A stretch of DNA of 64,000 nucleotides from Pseudobdellovibrio exovorus JSS (lineage in GTDB: Bacteria; Bdellovibrionota; Bdellovibrionia; Bdellovibrionales; Bdellovibrionaceae). Below, in pieces: positions 57,806 through 64,000 of the stretch. A program made the translations under genes and the position numbers. The notes beneath the pieces are model-generated. The model was not told where the DNA came from and searched no databases. It saw nothing but the letters and a program-made list of their open reading frames with translations. Within the stretch, counting starts at the first letter, position 1. Each line of letters begins with the position of its first letter. The stretch lies in contig NC_020813.1 in assembly GCF_000348725.1 (NCBI RefSeq), positions 1,898,248 to 1,962,247 of the forward strand, in the 5' to 3' direction.

Positions 57806-60352
57806 TTATTTGAAAACTAGCTCATTATTTTTATAGTCCACTAGAATTTTAGACTGGGCCTTAAATTCTTGAGCGATTAATTTTTTCGCCAGTGGATTTA
57901 AAATCTCAGATTGAATCAAACGCTTCAAAGGTCTTGCACCAAACTGTGGATCAAATCCTTTTGCTGCCAACCAATTTAAAACCTCATCAGAAAAACTTAA
58001 CTCGATCTGTTTTTCTTTCAGACGTTTCACCACATCTTCCAACTGAATTTTCACGATGTGAATCATATTATCTTTTTCTAACGAGTTGAACTCGATGATG
58101 TCATCCACACGATTTAAAAACTCAGGTCTGAAAAACTGTCTAAGCGCCGCTTGGATCGCATCGTGGCCTTGGCCAGCTCCTAAATTAGATGTCATCACGA
58201 TGATACAGTTTTTAAAATCCACAGTACGCCCTTGGCTATCCGTCAGACGTCCTTCATCTAAAAGCTGCAACAGTACATTGAACACATCTGAGTGTGCTTT
58301 TTCAATTTCATCAAAAAGAACAACTGAGTATGGCTTACGTCGGACCGCTTCCGTCAACTGTCCACCATCTTCAAAGCCCACATAGCCCGGAGGCGCTCCG
58401 ATCAAACGTGATACAGAGTGTTTTTCCATGTACTCACTCATATCAATACGCACAATGGATTGAGGGTCATCAAACAGAAAGTCCGCCAAAGCTTTTACAG
58501 TTTCTGTTTTACCTACGCCCGTTGGGCCTACAAATATAAAGCTACCCATCGGACGATTAGGGTCCGAGATTTCAGCACGTGAGCGTCGAATAGCATCAGA
58601 AATCACTTCCAACGCACGATCCTGCCCAATGACACGTTTTTTAAGTTCCTCTTCCATGCGCAGAAGCTTTTGCGATTCGCTTTCTAACATTTTTGAAATC
58701 GGAATCTTAGTCCATTTAGAAATCACTTCCGCAATATCTTCGGCATCTACTTTTTCTTTCAGAATAGCTGATTGATTGCCTTTGATTTTTTCTTCTAGAG
58801 ATTTCAATTTCTTTTCTAGCTCTGGAAGCTCTCCGTATTTTAATTGTGCTGCTTTTTCAAATTGCGCCTCGCGCTCTGCTTTTTCAATCGCCGAACGGAC
58901 TGACTCGATATCTGCCTTTGTTTTTTTAACATTGTCGATTTGTGAGCGTTCGAGCTGCCACTGTTCTTTTTGAACCTGCAACTCTTTTGTCAGTTCAGAC
59001 AATTCAGCCTCAATTTTAGAACGACGATCATTTGACTGAGCGTCTGTTTCTTTTTTCAAAGCTTCCAATTCAATTTTCAAACTTAGAATCTTACGTTCGA
59101 TCTCGTCTACAGCTTCTGGTACACTGCGATTTTCAATCGCTAACTTACTTGCTGCTTCGTCAATTAAGTCGATCGCTTTATCCGGCAAGAATCTGTTTGT
59201 GATATAGCGATGCGATAACTTCGCAGCGGCCACCAGCGCGGGGTCCGTGATCTGTACACCATGATGCACTTCATATTTTTCCTTAAGACCGCGTAGAATG
59301 GTAATCGTTTCGTCCACACTTGGCTCTTCCACCAACACTGTTTGGAATCGACGTTCTAAGGCCGCATCTTTTTCGATATGCTGACGGTACTCATCTAAGG
59401 TCGTCGCACCGATACAGCGCAGTTCGCCGCGCGCCAAAGCTGGCTTAAGTAACTGCCCAGCATCCATGGCGCCTTCGCCTTTGCCGGCACCAACCAGTGT
59501 GTGCAATTCATCAATGAACAAAATAATTTGTCCTGAACTTTCAACCACTTCTTTAATAACCGCTTTCAAACGATCTTCGAACTCACCGCGATATTTTGCG
59601 CCTGCGATCAAAGAACCCATATCTAGCGACATCAATTTTTTTCCTAAAAGATTTTCTGGCACGTCTTTTTTTATAATACGTAAAGCAAGGCCCTCAGCGA
59701 TGGCTGTCTTACCAACACCCGGTTCCCCGATAAGAACTGGATTATTTTTTGTACGACGAGACAACACCTGAACCACACGACGAATCTCTTCATCGCGTCC
59801 CACAACGGGGTCCAGCTTTCCTGTCTGAGCTAGTTCAGTTAGATCTCGCGCATACTTTTTAAGAACTTCGTATTGATTTTCTGGTGTATCGTCTGTCACT
59901 TTTTTATTTCCTTTAATTTTTTTAAGAGCTTCTTGGATACCTTTTAAATCAATCTTAGCTTCACGAAAAATTGACTTAAGATCCGAGTCACTCGACTTCA
60001 GCATCGCTAAGAAAAAATGCTCTGTGGAAATCAACTCATCTTGATTTTCACGGGCTTCTTGCTCGGCCGCTTGAAATATTTTTTGAAGTCTATTACTGGC
60101 ATAGACTTGTTGCGGAGCCTGCCCTAACTTAGGCAGCTTCGCTACATAACGCTCTAACAAAGGCAGTACAGCCTTCGGTTTGATTTCAATTTCTTCTAAT
60201 AAGCGAGGCACTAACCCACCGTCTTGTTCGACGATCTCCACCAGTAAATGCTCTGGCTCCACAACACTATTGCGAGCTGTTTCAGCTGCCTGTGCCGCGG
60301 CCTGCATCGCCTCTTGGCTTTTACGGGTCATTTTCTGCATATCCTGACTCAT
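57806..60352 (-). CDS. clpB: ATP-dependent disaggregase ClpB
   Basis: This 848-residue hexameric chaperone disaggregates proteins with DnaK. It has an N-terminal Clp domain (about 1-145), AAA+ 1 with [15 protein letters not shown], a long coiled-coil M domain (about 400-520; a loop like [13 protein letters not shown]), and AAA+ 2 with [15 protein letters not shown] and [15 protein letters not shown]. No ClpP-binding tripeptide loop is apparent. It is divergent from the 60402 gene. TTGACA at 60402-60397 could be its -35, but the -10 is weak. Confidence 0.97.
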   Translation of the reverse strand: MSQDMQKMTRKSQEAMQAAAQAAETARNSVVEPEHLLVEIVEQDGGLVPRLLEEIEIKPKAVLPLLERYVAKLPKLGQAPQQVYASNRLQKIFQAAEQEARENQDELISTEHFFLAMLKSSDSDLKSIFREAKIDLKGIQEALKKIKGNKKVTDDTPENQYEVLKKYARDLTELAQTGKLDPVVGRDEEIRRVVQVLSRRTKNNPVLIGEPGVGKTAIAEGLALRIIKKDVPENLLGKKLMSLDMGSLIAGAKYRGEFEDRLKAVIKEVVESSGQIILFIDELHTLVGAGKGEGAMDAGQLLKPALARGELRCIGATTLDEYRQHIEKDAALERRFQTVLVEEPSVDETITILRGLKEKYEVHHGVQITDPALVAAAKLSHRYITNRFLPDKAIDLIDEAASKLAIENRSVPEAVDEIERKILSLKIELEALKKETDAQSNDRRSKIEAELSELTKELQVQKEQWQLERSQIDNVKKTKADIESVRSAIEKAEREAQFEKAAQLKYGELPELEKKLKSLEEKIKGNQSAILKEKVDAEDIAEVISKWTKIPISKMLESESQKLLRMEEELKKRVIGQDRALEVISDAIRRSRAEISDPNRPMGSFIFVGPTGVGKTETVKALADFLFDDPQSIVRIDMSEYMEKHSVSRLIGAPPGYVGFEDGGQLTEAVRRKPYSVVLFDEIEKAHSDVFNVLLQLLDEGRLTDSQGRTVDFKNCIIVMTSNLGAGQGHDAIQAALRQFFRPEFLNRVDDIIEFNSLEKDNMIHIVKIQLEDVVKRLKEKQIELSFSDEVLNWLAAKGFDPQFGARPLKRLIQSEILNPLAKKLIAQEFKAQSKILVDYKNNELVFK

Positions 60353-60401
60353 GCGGTAGTTTCTCCTACAACTAAAGATGAGTTATGTGTATGATTTGTC
60401 A

Positions 60402-60656
60402 ATGCAATCTCGGGCAGAAAAAAGAACAAAAGCTTCAAAACGAATAGGTTCATCTATACGAAAAGATGCTATTCATCCAGCGGACTACAACCGCTACAAG
60501 CTTCCTTATGCCTGTGAGGACTGTTCGCATTTTAAGTCTGAAAATGAAAGTTGCACTCTGGGAATGCCCACTGAGCAACACCTTCGCAGAAATCAAAAAA
60601 GATCTTACGAACTCTCGGGAAAAGTCGCTCTTTGCCGTCTGCAAGAGATTGATTAA
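60402..60656 (+). CDS. small four-cysteine protein, possibly leaderless
   Basis: This 84-residue basic protein has Cys38 and Cys41 (CEDC), Cys51 (ESCTLGMP) and Cys78 (ALCRLQ), an arrangement that could bind zinc or an iron-sulfur cluster. I do not recognise it. No ribosome site precedes the ATG at 60402; a TATGAT hexamer at 60390-60395 ends 6 bases before it, suggesting a transcript starting at the ATG. An earlier in-frame ATG at 60378 is possible. It is divergent from clpB. Confidence 0.65.
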   Translation: MQSRAEKRTKASKRIGSSIRKDAIHPADYNRYKLPYACEDCSHFKSENESCTLGMPTEQHLRRNQKRSYELSGKVALCRLQEID

Positions 60657-60793
60657 ATCTTACTAGCTCTTCTGATAACCCCGACTCGACGGACGAATTA
60701 AGACGTGACCTGCGTCTTGAAAACCACGACTGAAGCATGATCTAGAACTGCATTTTCCCTCTGAAAACACCCATTTTCTATCCTTGTGTCCTG

Positions 60794-60820
60794 TCAAGCT
60801 ATTCAAGGAAATCCCGAATA
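60794..60820 (+). promoter_or_regulatory. candidate sigma-28-like promoter of the flagellin gene
   Basis: TCAAGCTA and CCCGAATA are separated by 11 bases. Each matches the FliA consensus (TAAAGTTT-N11-GCCGATAA) at 5 of 8 positions. A 212-base leader would follow before fliC. The score is modest. The 383-base gap 60657-61039 otherwise holds a non-T-run hairpin (60700-60718), a leader stem (60913-60921/60932-60940) and the leader ORF. Confidence 0.4.
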
Positions 60821-60996
60821 GTCAGCATAAGAATAACTCGAGGCAGGAAGTCTCATGGGCCAAGGTGCCCAAACTCATTGAAAGGAGACCTCAAGGAAGA
60901 TTTTAAGGAAGATTAAAAATTATTACGGAAGAATTTTTAAGGTTTAAAAAAACAGGATCGGCTAGGATGCCGTGGATAACTCAAGGAGGATATGAA

Positions 60997-61017
60997 ATGA
61001 AACAATTAATTACATAA
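60997..61017 (+). CDS. 6-codon leader ORF upstream of flagellin
   Basis: ATG AAA CAA TTA ATT ACA TAA follows a near-perfect AAGGAGG (60983-60989) at 7 bases. The downstream fliC has only a weaker GGAG. The strong site could be a ribosome standby site or a leader peptide. Whether it is translated is not shown. Confidence 0.4.
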   Translation: MKQLIT

Positions 61018-61039
61018 TTTAATAAAATGGAGTTTTACA

Positions 61040-61870
61040 ATGGGAATGAGAATTACAACTAACGTAGCAGCTTTAAATTCACAAAGACAACTAGTTAACA
61101 GCAATCGCGCTATACAAAATTCAATGGCTCAACTTGCGAGTGGATCACGTATCAATCGTTCATCTGATGACGCAGCAGGATTGGCTATCTCTGAAAACAT
61201 GAAATCACAAATTAGATCAGCAGTACAAGCAAGACGTAATGCTAACGATGGTATCTCTTTAGTTCAAACCGCTGAAGGTTCATTACAAGAGTTATCTAAC
61301 ATCACGACTCGTTTACGTGAACTAGGTATCCAAGCCGCTTCTGATACTATTGGTGACAGAGAAAGAGGATTCATTAATCTGGAAGTTCAACAGTTGAAAA
61401 ATGAAATCCAACGTATCTCTCAAACAGCTAACTGGAATGACAATAAACTTTTAGATGGTTCATCACCAGTATTTGATTTCCAAGTAGGTTTAGGATCAAC
61501 AGAAAACGACGTCATTTCGTTTGATGCTAGCCACAATATCGCGACTTTAGCGTCTTTGGGTCTAACAGATTTAGATTTCGCATCTAAAGATGGGGCTCGT
61601 AATGGTTTAACTGCCCTAGATACAGCTCAAAACAACGTAAGCGGAATGAGAGCTAATCTTGGAGCATTGCAAAATCGTCTGACGTCTACAGTAGATACAC
61701 TAGCTGTAACTGAAGAGAACTTAGCTGCTGCTAACTCACGTATCCGCGACACAGATATCGCTGCCGCTTCATCTGAAATGGCCCGCAACAATGTGTTGTT
61801 ACAAGCTGGTACAGCAACTCTAGCTCAGGCCAACCAATCAACTCAGTTAGCTCTGAAATTGATCGGCTAA
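61040..61870 (+). CDS. fliC: flagellin
   Basis: This 276-residue flagellin has conserved D0/D1 ends: RITTNVAALNSQRQLVNSNR (shortened) and SGSRINRSSDDAAGLAISENM (shortened) at the start, and RIRDTDIAAASSEMARNNVLLQAG (shortened) with NQSTQLALKLIG at the end. The surface D2/D3 region is absent, so this is a short flagellin. It is assembled through the flagellar export system. GGAG lies 7 bases before the ATG, and a strong terminator follows. Confidence 0.97.
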   Translation: MGMRITTNVAALNSQRQLVNSNRAIQNSMAQLASGSRINRSSDDAAGLAISENMKSQIRSAVQARRNANDGISLVQTAEGSLQELSNITTRLRELGIQAASDTIGDRERGFINLEVQQLKNEIQRISQTANWNDNKLLDGSSPVFDFQVGLGSTENDVISFDASHNIATLASLGLTDLDFASKDGARNGLTALDTAQNNVSGMRANLGALQNRLTSTVDTLAVTEENLAAANSRIRDTDIAAASSEMARNNVLLQAGTATLAQANQSTQLALKLIG

Positions 61871-61905
61871 TAGCTAATAACAAGTCAAGATTCAGTTAAA
61901 GATAG

Positions 61906-61933
61906 GCCCCGAACTCAGTTCGGGGCTTTTTTT
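61906..61933 (+). terminator. terminator after fliC
   Basis: GCCCCGAA pairs with TTCGGGGC around CTCAG, followed by seven T's. Confidence 0.95.
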
Positions 61934-61990
61934 CGCATAATGCCAATAGAAATCGAACAAAACAGTCCTCATCTTTTTTGAAATTATCTG

Positions 61991-62018
61991 TAAAGTCTTG
62001 GACTAGACTTGCCGACAA
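61991..62018 (+). promoter_or_regulatory. sigma-28-like promoter before the H1-like gene
   Basis: TAAAGTCT and GCCGACAA match the FliA consensus TAAAGTTT and GCCGATAA at 7 of 8 positions each. The spacer is 12 rather than 11 bases. Transcription would start about 40 bases before the ATG at 62066. Confidence 0.55.
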
Positions 62019-62065
62019 TTTTAAAGCTCGCTACTCTGTTCAGGTTATCAACTAAAGAGGTAAAA

Positions 62066-62665
62066 ATGGCTAAAAAAAAGAAAGCTCCAGCAAAGAAAAA
62101 GACTGTTAAAAAACCAAAAGCCGCAGCTAAAAAAACTGCGAAAAAACCGGTAAAAAAGGCAGCTCCTAAAAAAGCCTCTAAACCGAAAAAGAAAACTGCT
62201 ACAAAAGCTAAAAAAGCTGCTCCCAAAAAAGCGGTTGCAAAGAAAATAGTAAAAAAAGCTACGAAAAAGCCGGTAAAAAAAGCCGCTCCGAAAAAGGCTG
62301 CTAAACCGAAAAAAGCTCCAGCAAAAGCTAAAAAAGTAAATCGCAAAGAAGCTGATGAAGTTAATACAGCAACAATGACTCAAACTTCTATGATTGAGGA
62401 CATTTCCTCTGAGTTTGATGACGAAGCAGAACTAGATACACTAGTCGATATCGAAAGTGAAGATGCCCTAGCCGACGCTGAGCCTCTTGATGAAGACGAT
62501 CTAGATGACGATGACGAAGACGACGATGAAGAAAAAGAAGCGGGCTTCGAAAGCCTAGAAGATGAAGACTCTTCTGACGATATGGAAGATGACATGGAAG
62601 ATGATATGTCGTTGACTCGTTCAGATGAAGAAGACGATGAAGATGATGACGAAGGTTACTTCTAA
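62066..62665 (+). CDS. histone-H1-like bipartite protein (basic repeat half, acidic tail)
   Basis: This is a 199-residue protein with no normal folded domain. Residues 1-94 are almost only Lys, Ala, Pro, Thr and Val, like H1-type or AlgP-type DNA-compacting tails. They contain a 17-residue unit repeated with one change (26-42 and 67-83). Residues about 108-199 are highly acidic (Asp/Glu runs, a few Ser and Met). The ATG at 62066 is chosen because AAAGAGG lies 5 bases upstream. It lies 195 bases after fliC and has a sigma-28-like promoter. Nucleoid compaction, with the acidic tail as a counter-charge or partner site, is a hypothesis. Confidence 0.85.
   Translation: MAKKKKAPAKKKTVKKPKAAAKKTAKKPVKKAAPKKASKPKKKTATKAKKAAPKKAVAKKIVKKATKKPVKKAAPKKAAKPKKAPAKAKKVNRKEADEVNTATMTQTSMIEDISSEFDDEAELDTLVDIESEDALADAEPLDEDDLDDDDEDDDEEKEAGFESLEDEDSSDDMEDDMEDDMSLTRSDEEDDEDDDEGYF
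62141..62191 (+). repeat. Lys-rich internal repeat, copy 1
   Basis: This encodes residues 26-42 of the H1-like protein (KKPVKKAAPKKASKPKK). Confidence 0.85.
62264..62314 (+). repeat. Lys-rich internal repeat, copy 2
   Basis: This encodes residues 67-83 (KKPVKKAAPKKAAKPKK), 41 residues after copy 1 with one substitution. Confidence 0.85.
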
Positions 62666-62696
62666 TTCAGAATTCTGTTTTTAGATAAAACAAAAT

Positions 62697-62725
62697 AAAA
62701 AAGGAGTCTTACGACTCCTTTTTTA
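62697..62725 (+). terminator. bidirectional terminator between H1-like gene and sigma-54 regulator
   Basis: AAAAAAGGAGTC pairs with GACTCCTTTTTT around TTAC. It is symmetrical with A and T flanks, so it can stop both converging genes. Confidence 0.92.
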
Positions 62726-62831
62726 TTTATTCTAAAATTTGCTACCTTGATCCGTCGACGTTTCCTTATTCAAAATAGCTTGTCCACCTTCCGTCAACGT
62801 GTCCTGATTGATGGTTTAAATCGAATATAAA

Positions 62832-63896
62832 TTAATCTTTCATCGGTTTTGAATGAACCGCGTATTTTTCAAACTCACCATACTCATGTAATTTGTTGTA
62901 CAACGTTTTAATCGTGATACCCAAACCTTGAGCTGCCTGTGTTTTATTTCCACCGTAATGAGCAAGAGCTTTTAGGATGTACTTTTTCTCTAAATCATAT
63001 AAAGGTACTGATGGATCAAATTCCATGCTGTCTTCCATAACCTCTGGATTGCGAATGCCTTCTGGCAAATCGTTCACCATAATCATGTGACCTTCAGAAA
63101 GAATCTGTAAACGCTCGCAAGCATTTTGTAATTCACGGATATTTCCTGGCCATTCATACTTCACCATGATTTTCATCGCTTCTTCATCGATGCTTTTGCC
63201 ACGATTCATAAATGAGTTACCAGAGCTTAAGAAGTAGTTCACTAATACTGGAATATCTTCTTTACGTCTTCTTAATGGTGGAGCGCTCACTACGATTGTA
63301 TTAATACGATAGAATAAGTCTTCACGGAAATTTCCACGCATCACTTCTTGATCTAACTCGCGGTTTGTTGCACAAACAAGGCGAATATCTACTTTGATTG
63401 GATCTTTACCACCAACACGATAGATCTCACCTTCTTGGATAAATCTTAAAAGCTTCGCTTGGATCGCTAATGGCAACTCTCCGATTTCATCTAAGAATAA
63501 AGTTCCGCCGTTAGCTGCTTCAGCTAAACCGATTTTTCTGTTGTATGCACCAGTGAAAGAACCTTTTTCGTGACCGAATAACTCAGACTCTAATAGTGTT
63601 TCTCTTAAAGCGCCGCAGTTGATCGCTACGAAAGGTTTGTTGCGGCGGTTAGATTTGTCGTGGATAGCGCGAGCGATTAACTCTTTACCCGTTCCAGACT
63701 CACCCATAACCAATACACTGGCTTGAGATGGAGCCACACGCTCGATCATTTTCATTAACTGCATCATCACATCGGACTTATAGATAATCTGTTTAGTTTC
63801 AGTAACTTTTTGTTGAGCCACCCAACTAGATTGTGTTTGAGACTGTAGAAGTGAACTTGGTAAGTGCGGTAGTGAAGTTGCGTTTGATTCTGACAT
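62832..63896 (-). CDS. sigma-54-dependent activator without N-terminal sensor domain
   Basis: This 354-residue enhancer-binding protein has intact ATPase motifs: GESGTGKE at 65-72, GSFTGA at 112-117 (sigma-54 contact), GGTLFLDEIGE at 130-140, and the arginine-finger region PLRRRKEDI. A C-terminal Fis helix-turn-helix (GGNKTQAAQGLGITIKTLYNKL) follows. Only about 35 residues precede the ATPase, so there is no receiver, GAF or PAS domain; control must come from abundance or a partner. AAGGTGG lies 5 bases before the ATG. It converges with the H1-like gene near fliC, which hints at a motility link (inference). Confidence 0.93.
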   Translation of the reverse strand: MSESNATSLPHLPSSLLQSQTQSSWVAQQKVTETKQIIYKSDVMMQLMKMIERVAPSQASVLVMGESGTGKELIARAIHDKSNRRNKPFVAINCGALRETLLESELFGHEKGSFTGAYNRKIGLAEAANGGTLFLDEIGELPLAIQAKLLRFIQEGEIYRVGGKDPIKVDIRLVCATNRELDQEVMRGNFREDLFYRINTIVVSAPPLRRRKEDIPVLVNYFLSSGNSFMNRGKSIDEEAMKIMVKYEWPGNIRELQNACERLQILSEGHMIMVNDLPEGIRNPEVMEDSMEFDPSVPLYDLEKKYILKALAHYGGNKTQAAQGLGITIKTLYNKLHEYGEFEKYAVHSKPMKD

Positions 63897-64000
63897 TTAA
63901 TCCACCTTTCAGATGTTCCTATTTTGCGACTTTTTGCATCAATCTCATTTTGATACAACGCGTCATAAGGGCACTATAACTAAAGTCCTGTATTAATTGC

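Noticed and set aside
61984-62346. Phe/Ala-rich 120-residue minus-strand frame resembling a membrane protein
   Set aside because: It is the antisense of the Lys-codon-rich H1-like gene; AAA/AAG codons read as Phe and Leu codons on the other strand.
62380-62595. Ser-rich minus-strand frame
   Set aside because: It is antisense to the Asp/Glu-rich tail of the H1-like gene.
1-64000. CRISPR arrays, insertion sequences, prophage or integrase genes
   Set aside because: I saw no regularly spaced repeats, transposase or integrase motifs, or terminal inverted repeats anywhere in the window.

Overview
The window reads as chromosomal DNA of a Gram-negative, flagellated bacterium that fits the Bdellovibrio group. 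This placement is inferred from overall protein character: a compact flagellin, an NtrY/NtrX pair, the TIGR03545/TIGR03546 pair, an M13 protease, KDO synthesis, and AT-leaning base use (roughly 40-43% GC by eye). No 16S gene is present to confirm it. I see no insertion sequence, prophage, CRISPR array or integrase, so this is core genome with small accessory patches.

Layout. (1) 1-9.6 kb is a mixed, mostly minus-strand accessory stretch: an edge-truncated small protein, a secreted low-complexity protein, a hemolysin III/PAQR membrane protein with a small partner gene, a divergent TetR regulator, an MscS-type channel, a DUF1275 membrane protein, an FMN reductase, a small secreted protein, and a CutA / YheT-type hydrolase / M13 metallopeptidase operon. 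(2) 9.8-16.7 kb is a plus-strand envelope block: a sugar aminotransferase, kdsA, a flippase-like membrane protein, a Cys/Met-type PLP enzyme and the uncharacterised TIGR03546-TIGR03545 pair. (3) A TlpA-like thioredoxin sits alone at 16.8-17.4 kb.

(4) 17.4-48.3 kb is one nearly unbroken minus-strand run of the transcription and translation machinery. In transcription order it is tRNA-Thr(TGT), tRNA-Tyr, tRNA-Gly, tRNA-Thr(GGT), tuf, tRNA-Trp, secE, nusG, rplK, rplA, rplJ, rplL, rpoB, rpoC, rpsL, rpsG, fusA, then the S10, spc and alpha clusters, with secY and adk, ending at rplQ. The rif, str, S10, spc and alpha operons are thus placed end to end. Likely control points visible in the DNA are a promoter before the tRNAs, a terminator after tuf with a promoter nested in it, leader hairpins before rplK and rplJ, a strong attenuator-like terminator between rplL and rpoB, and a final terminator after rplQ. 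Two features are unusual: rplX (L24) is not between rplN and rplE, and infA and map are not between adk and rpmJ.

(5) 48.4-60.4 kb is a second minus-strand run: clpB, an outer-membrane-like protein, ribB, ntrY, ntrX, proS, pyrF, a TrmH/RlmB-type methyltransferase, a ZrgA-type His-rich periplasmic protein and a P-loop kinase. The NtrX protein has lost key ATPase and sigma-54 contact residues. (6) 60.4-64 kb holds a four-cysteine protein divergent from clpB, a flagellin with a long structured leader and a 6-codon leader ORF, a histone-H1-like protein with a basic N-terminal half and an acidic C-terminal half behind a sigma-28-like promoter, and a sigma-54 activator that has no N-terminal sensory domain.

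The most promising lead for new biology is the H1-like bipartite protein next to flagellin with a motility-type promoter. The catalytically degenerate NtrX and the envelope block with the TIGR03545/03546 pair come next.
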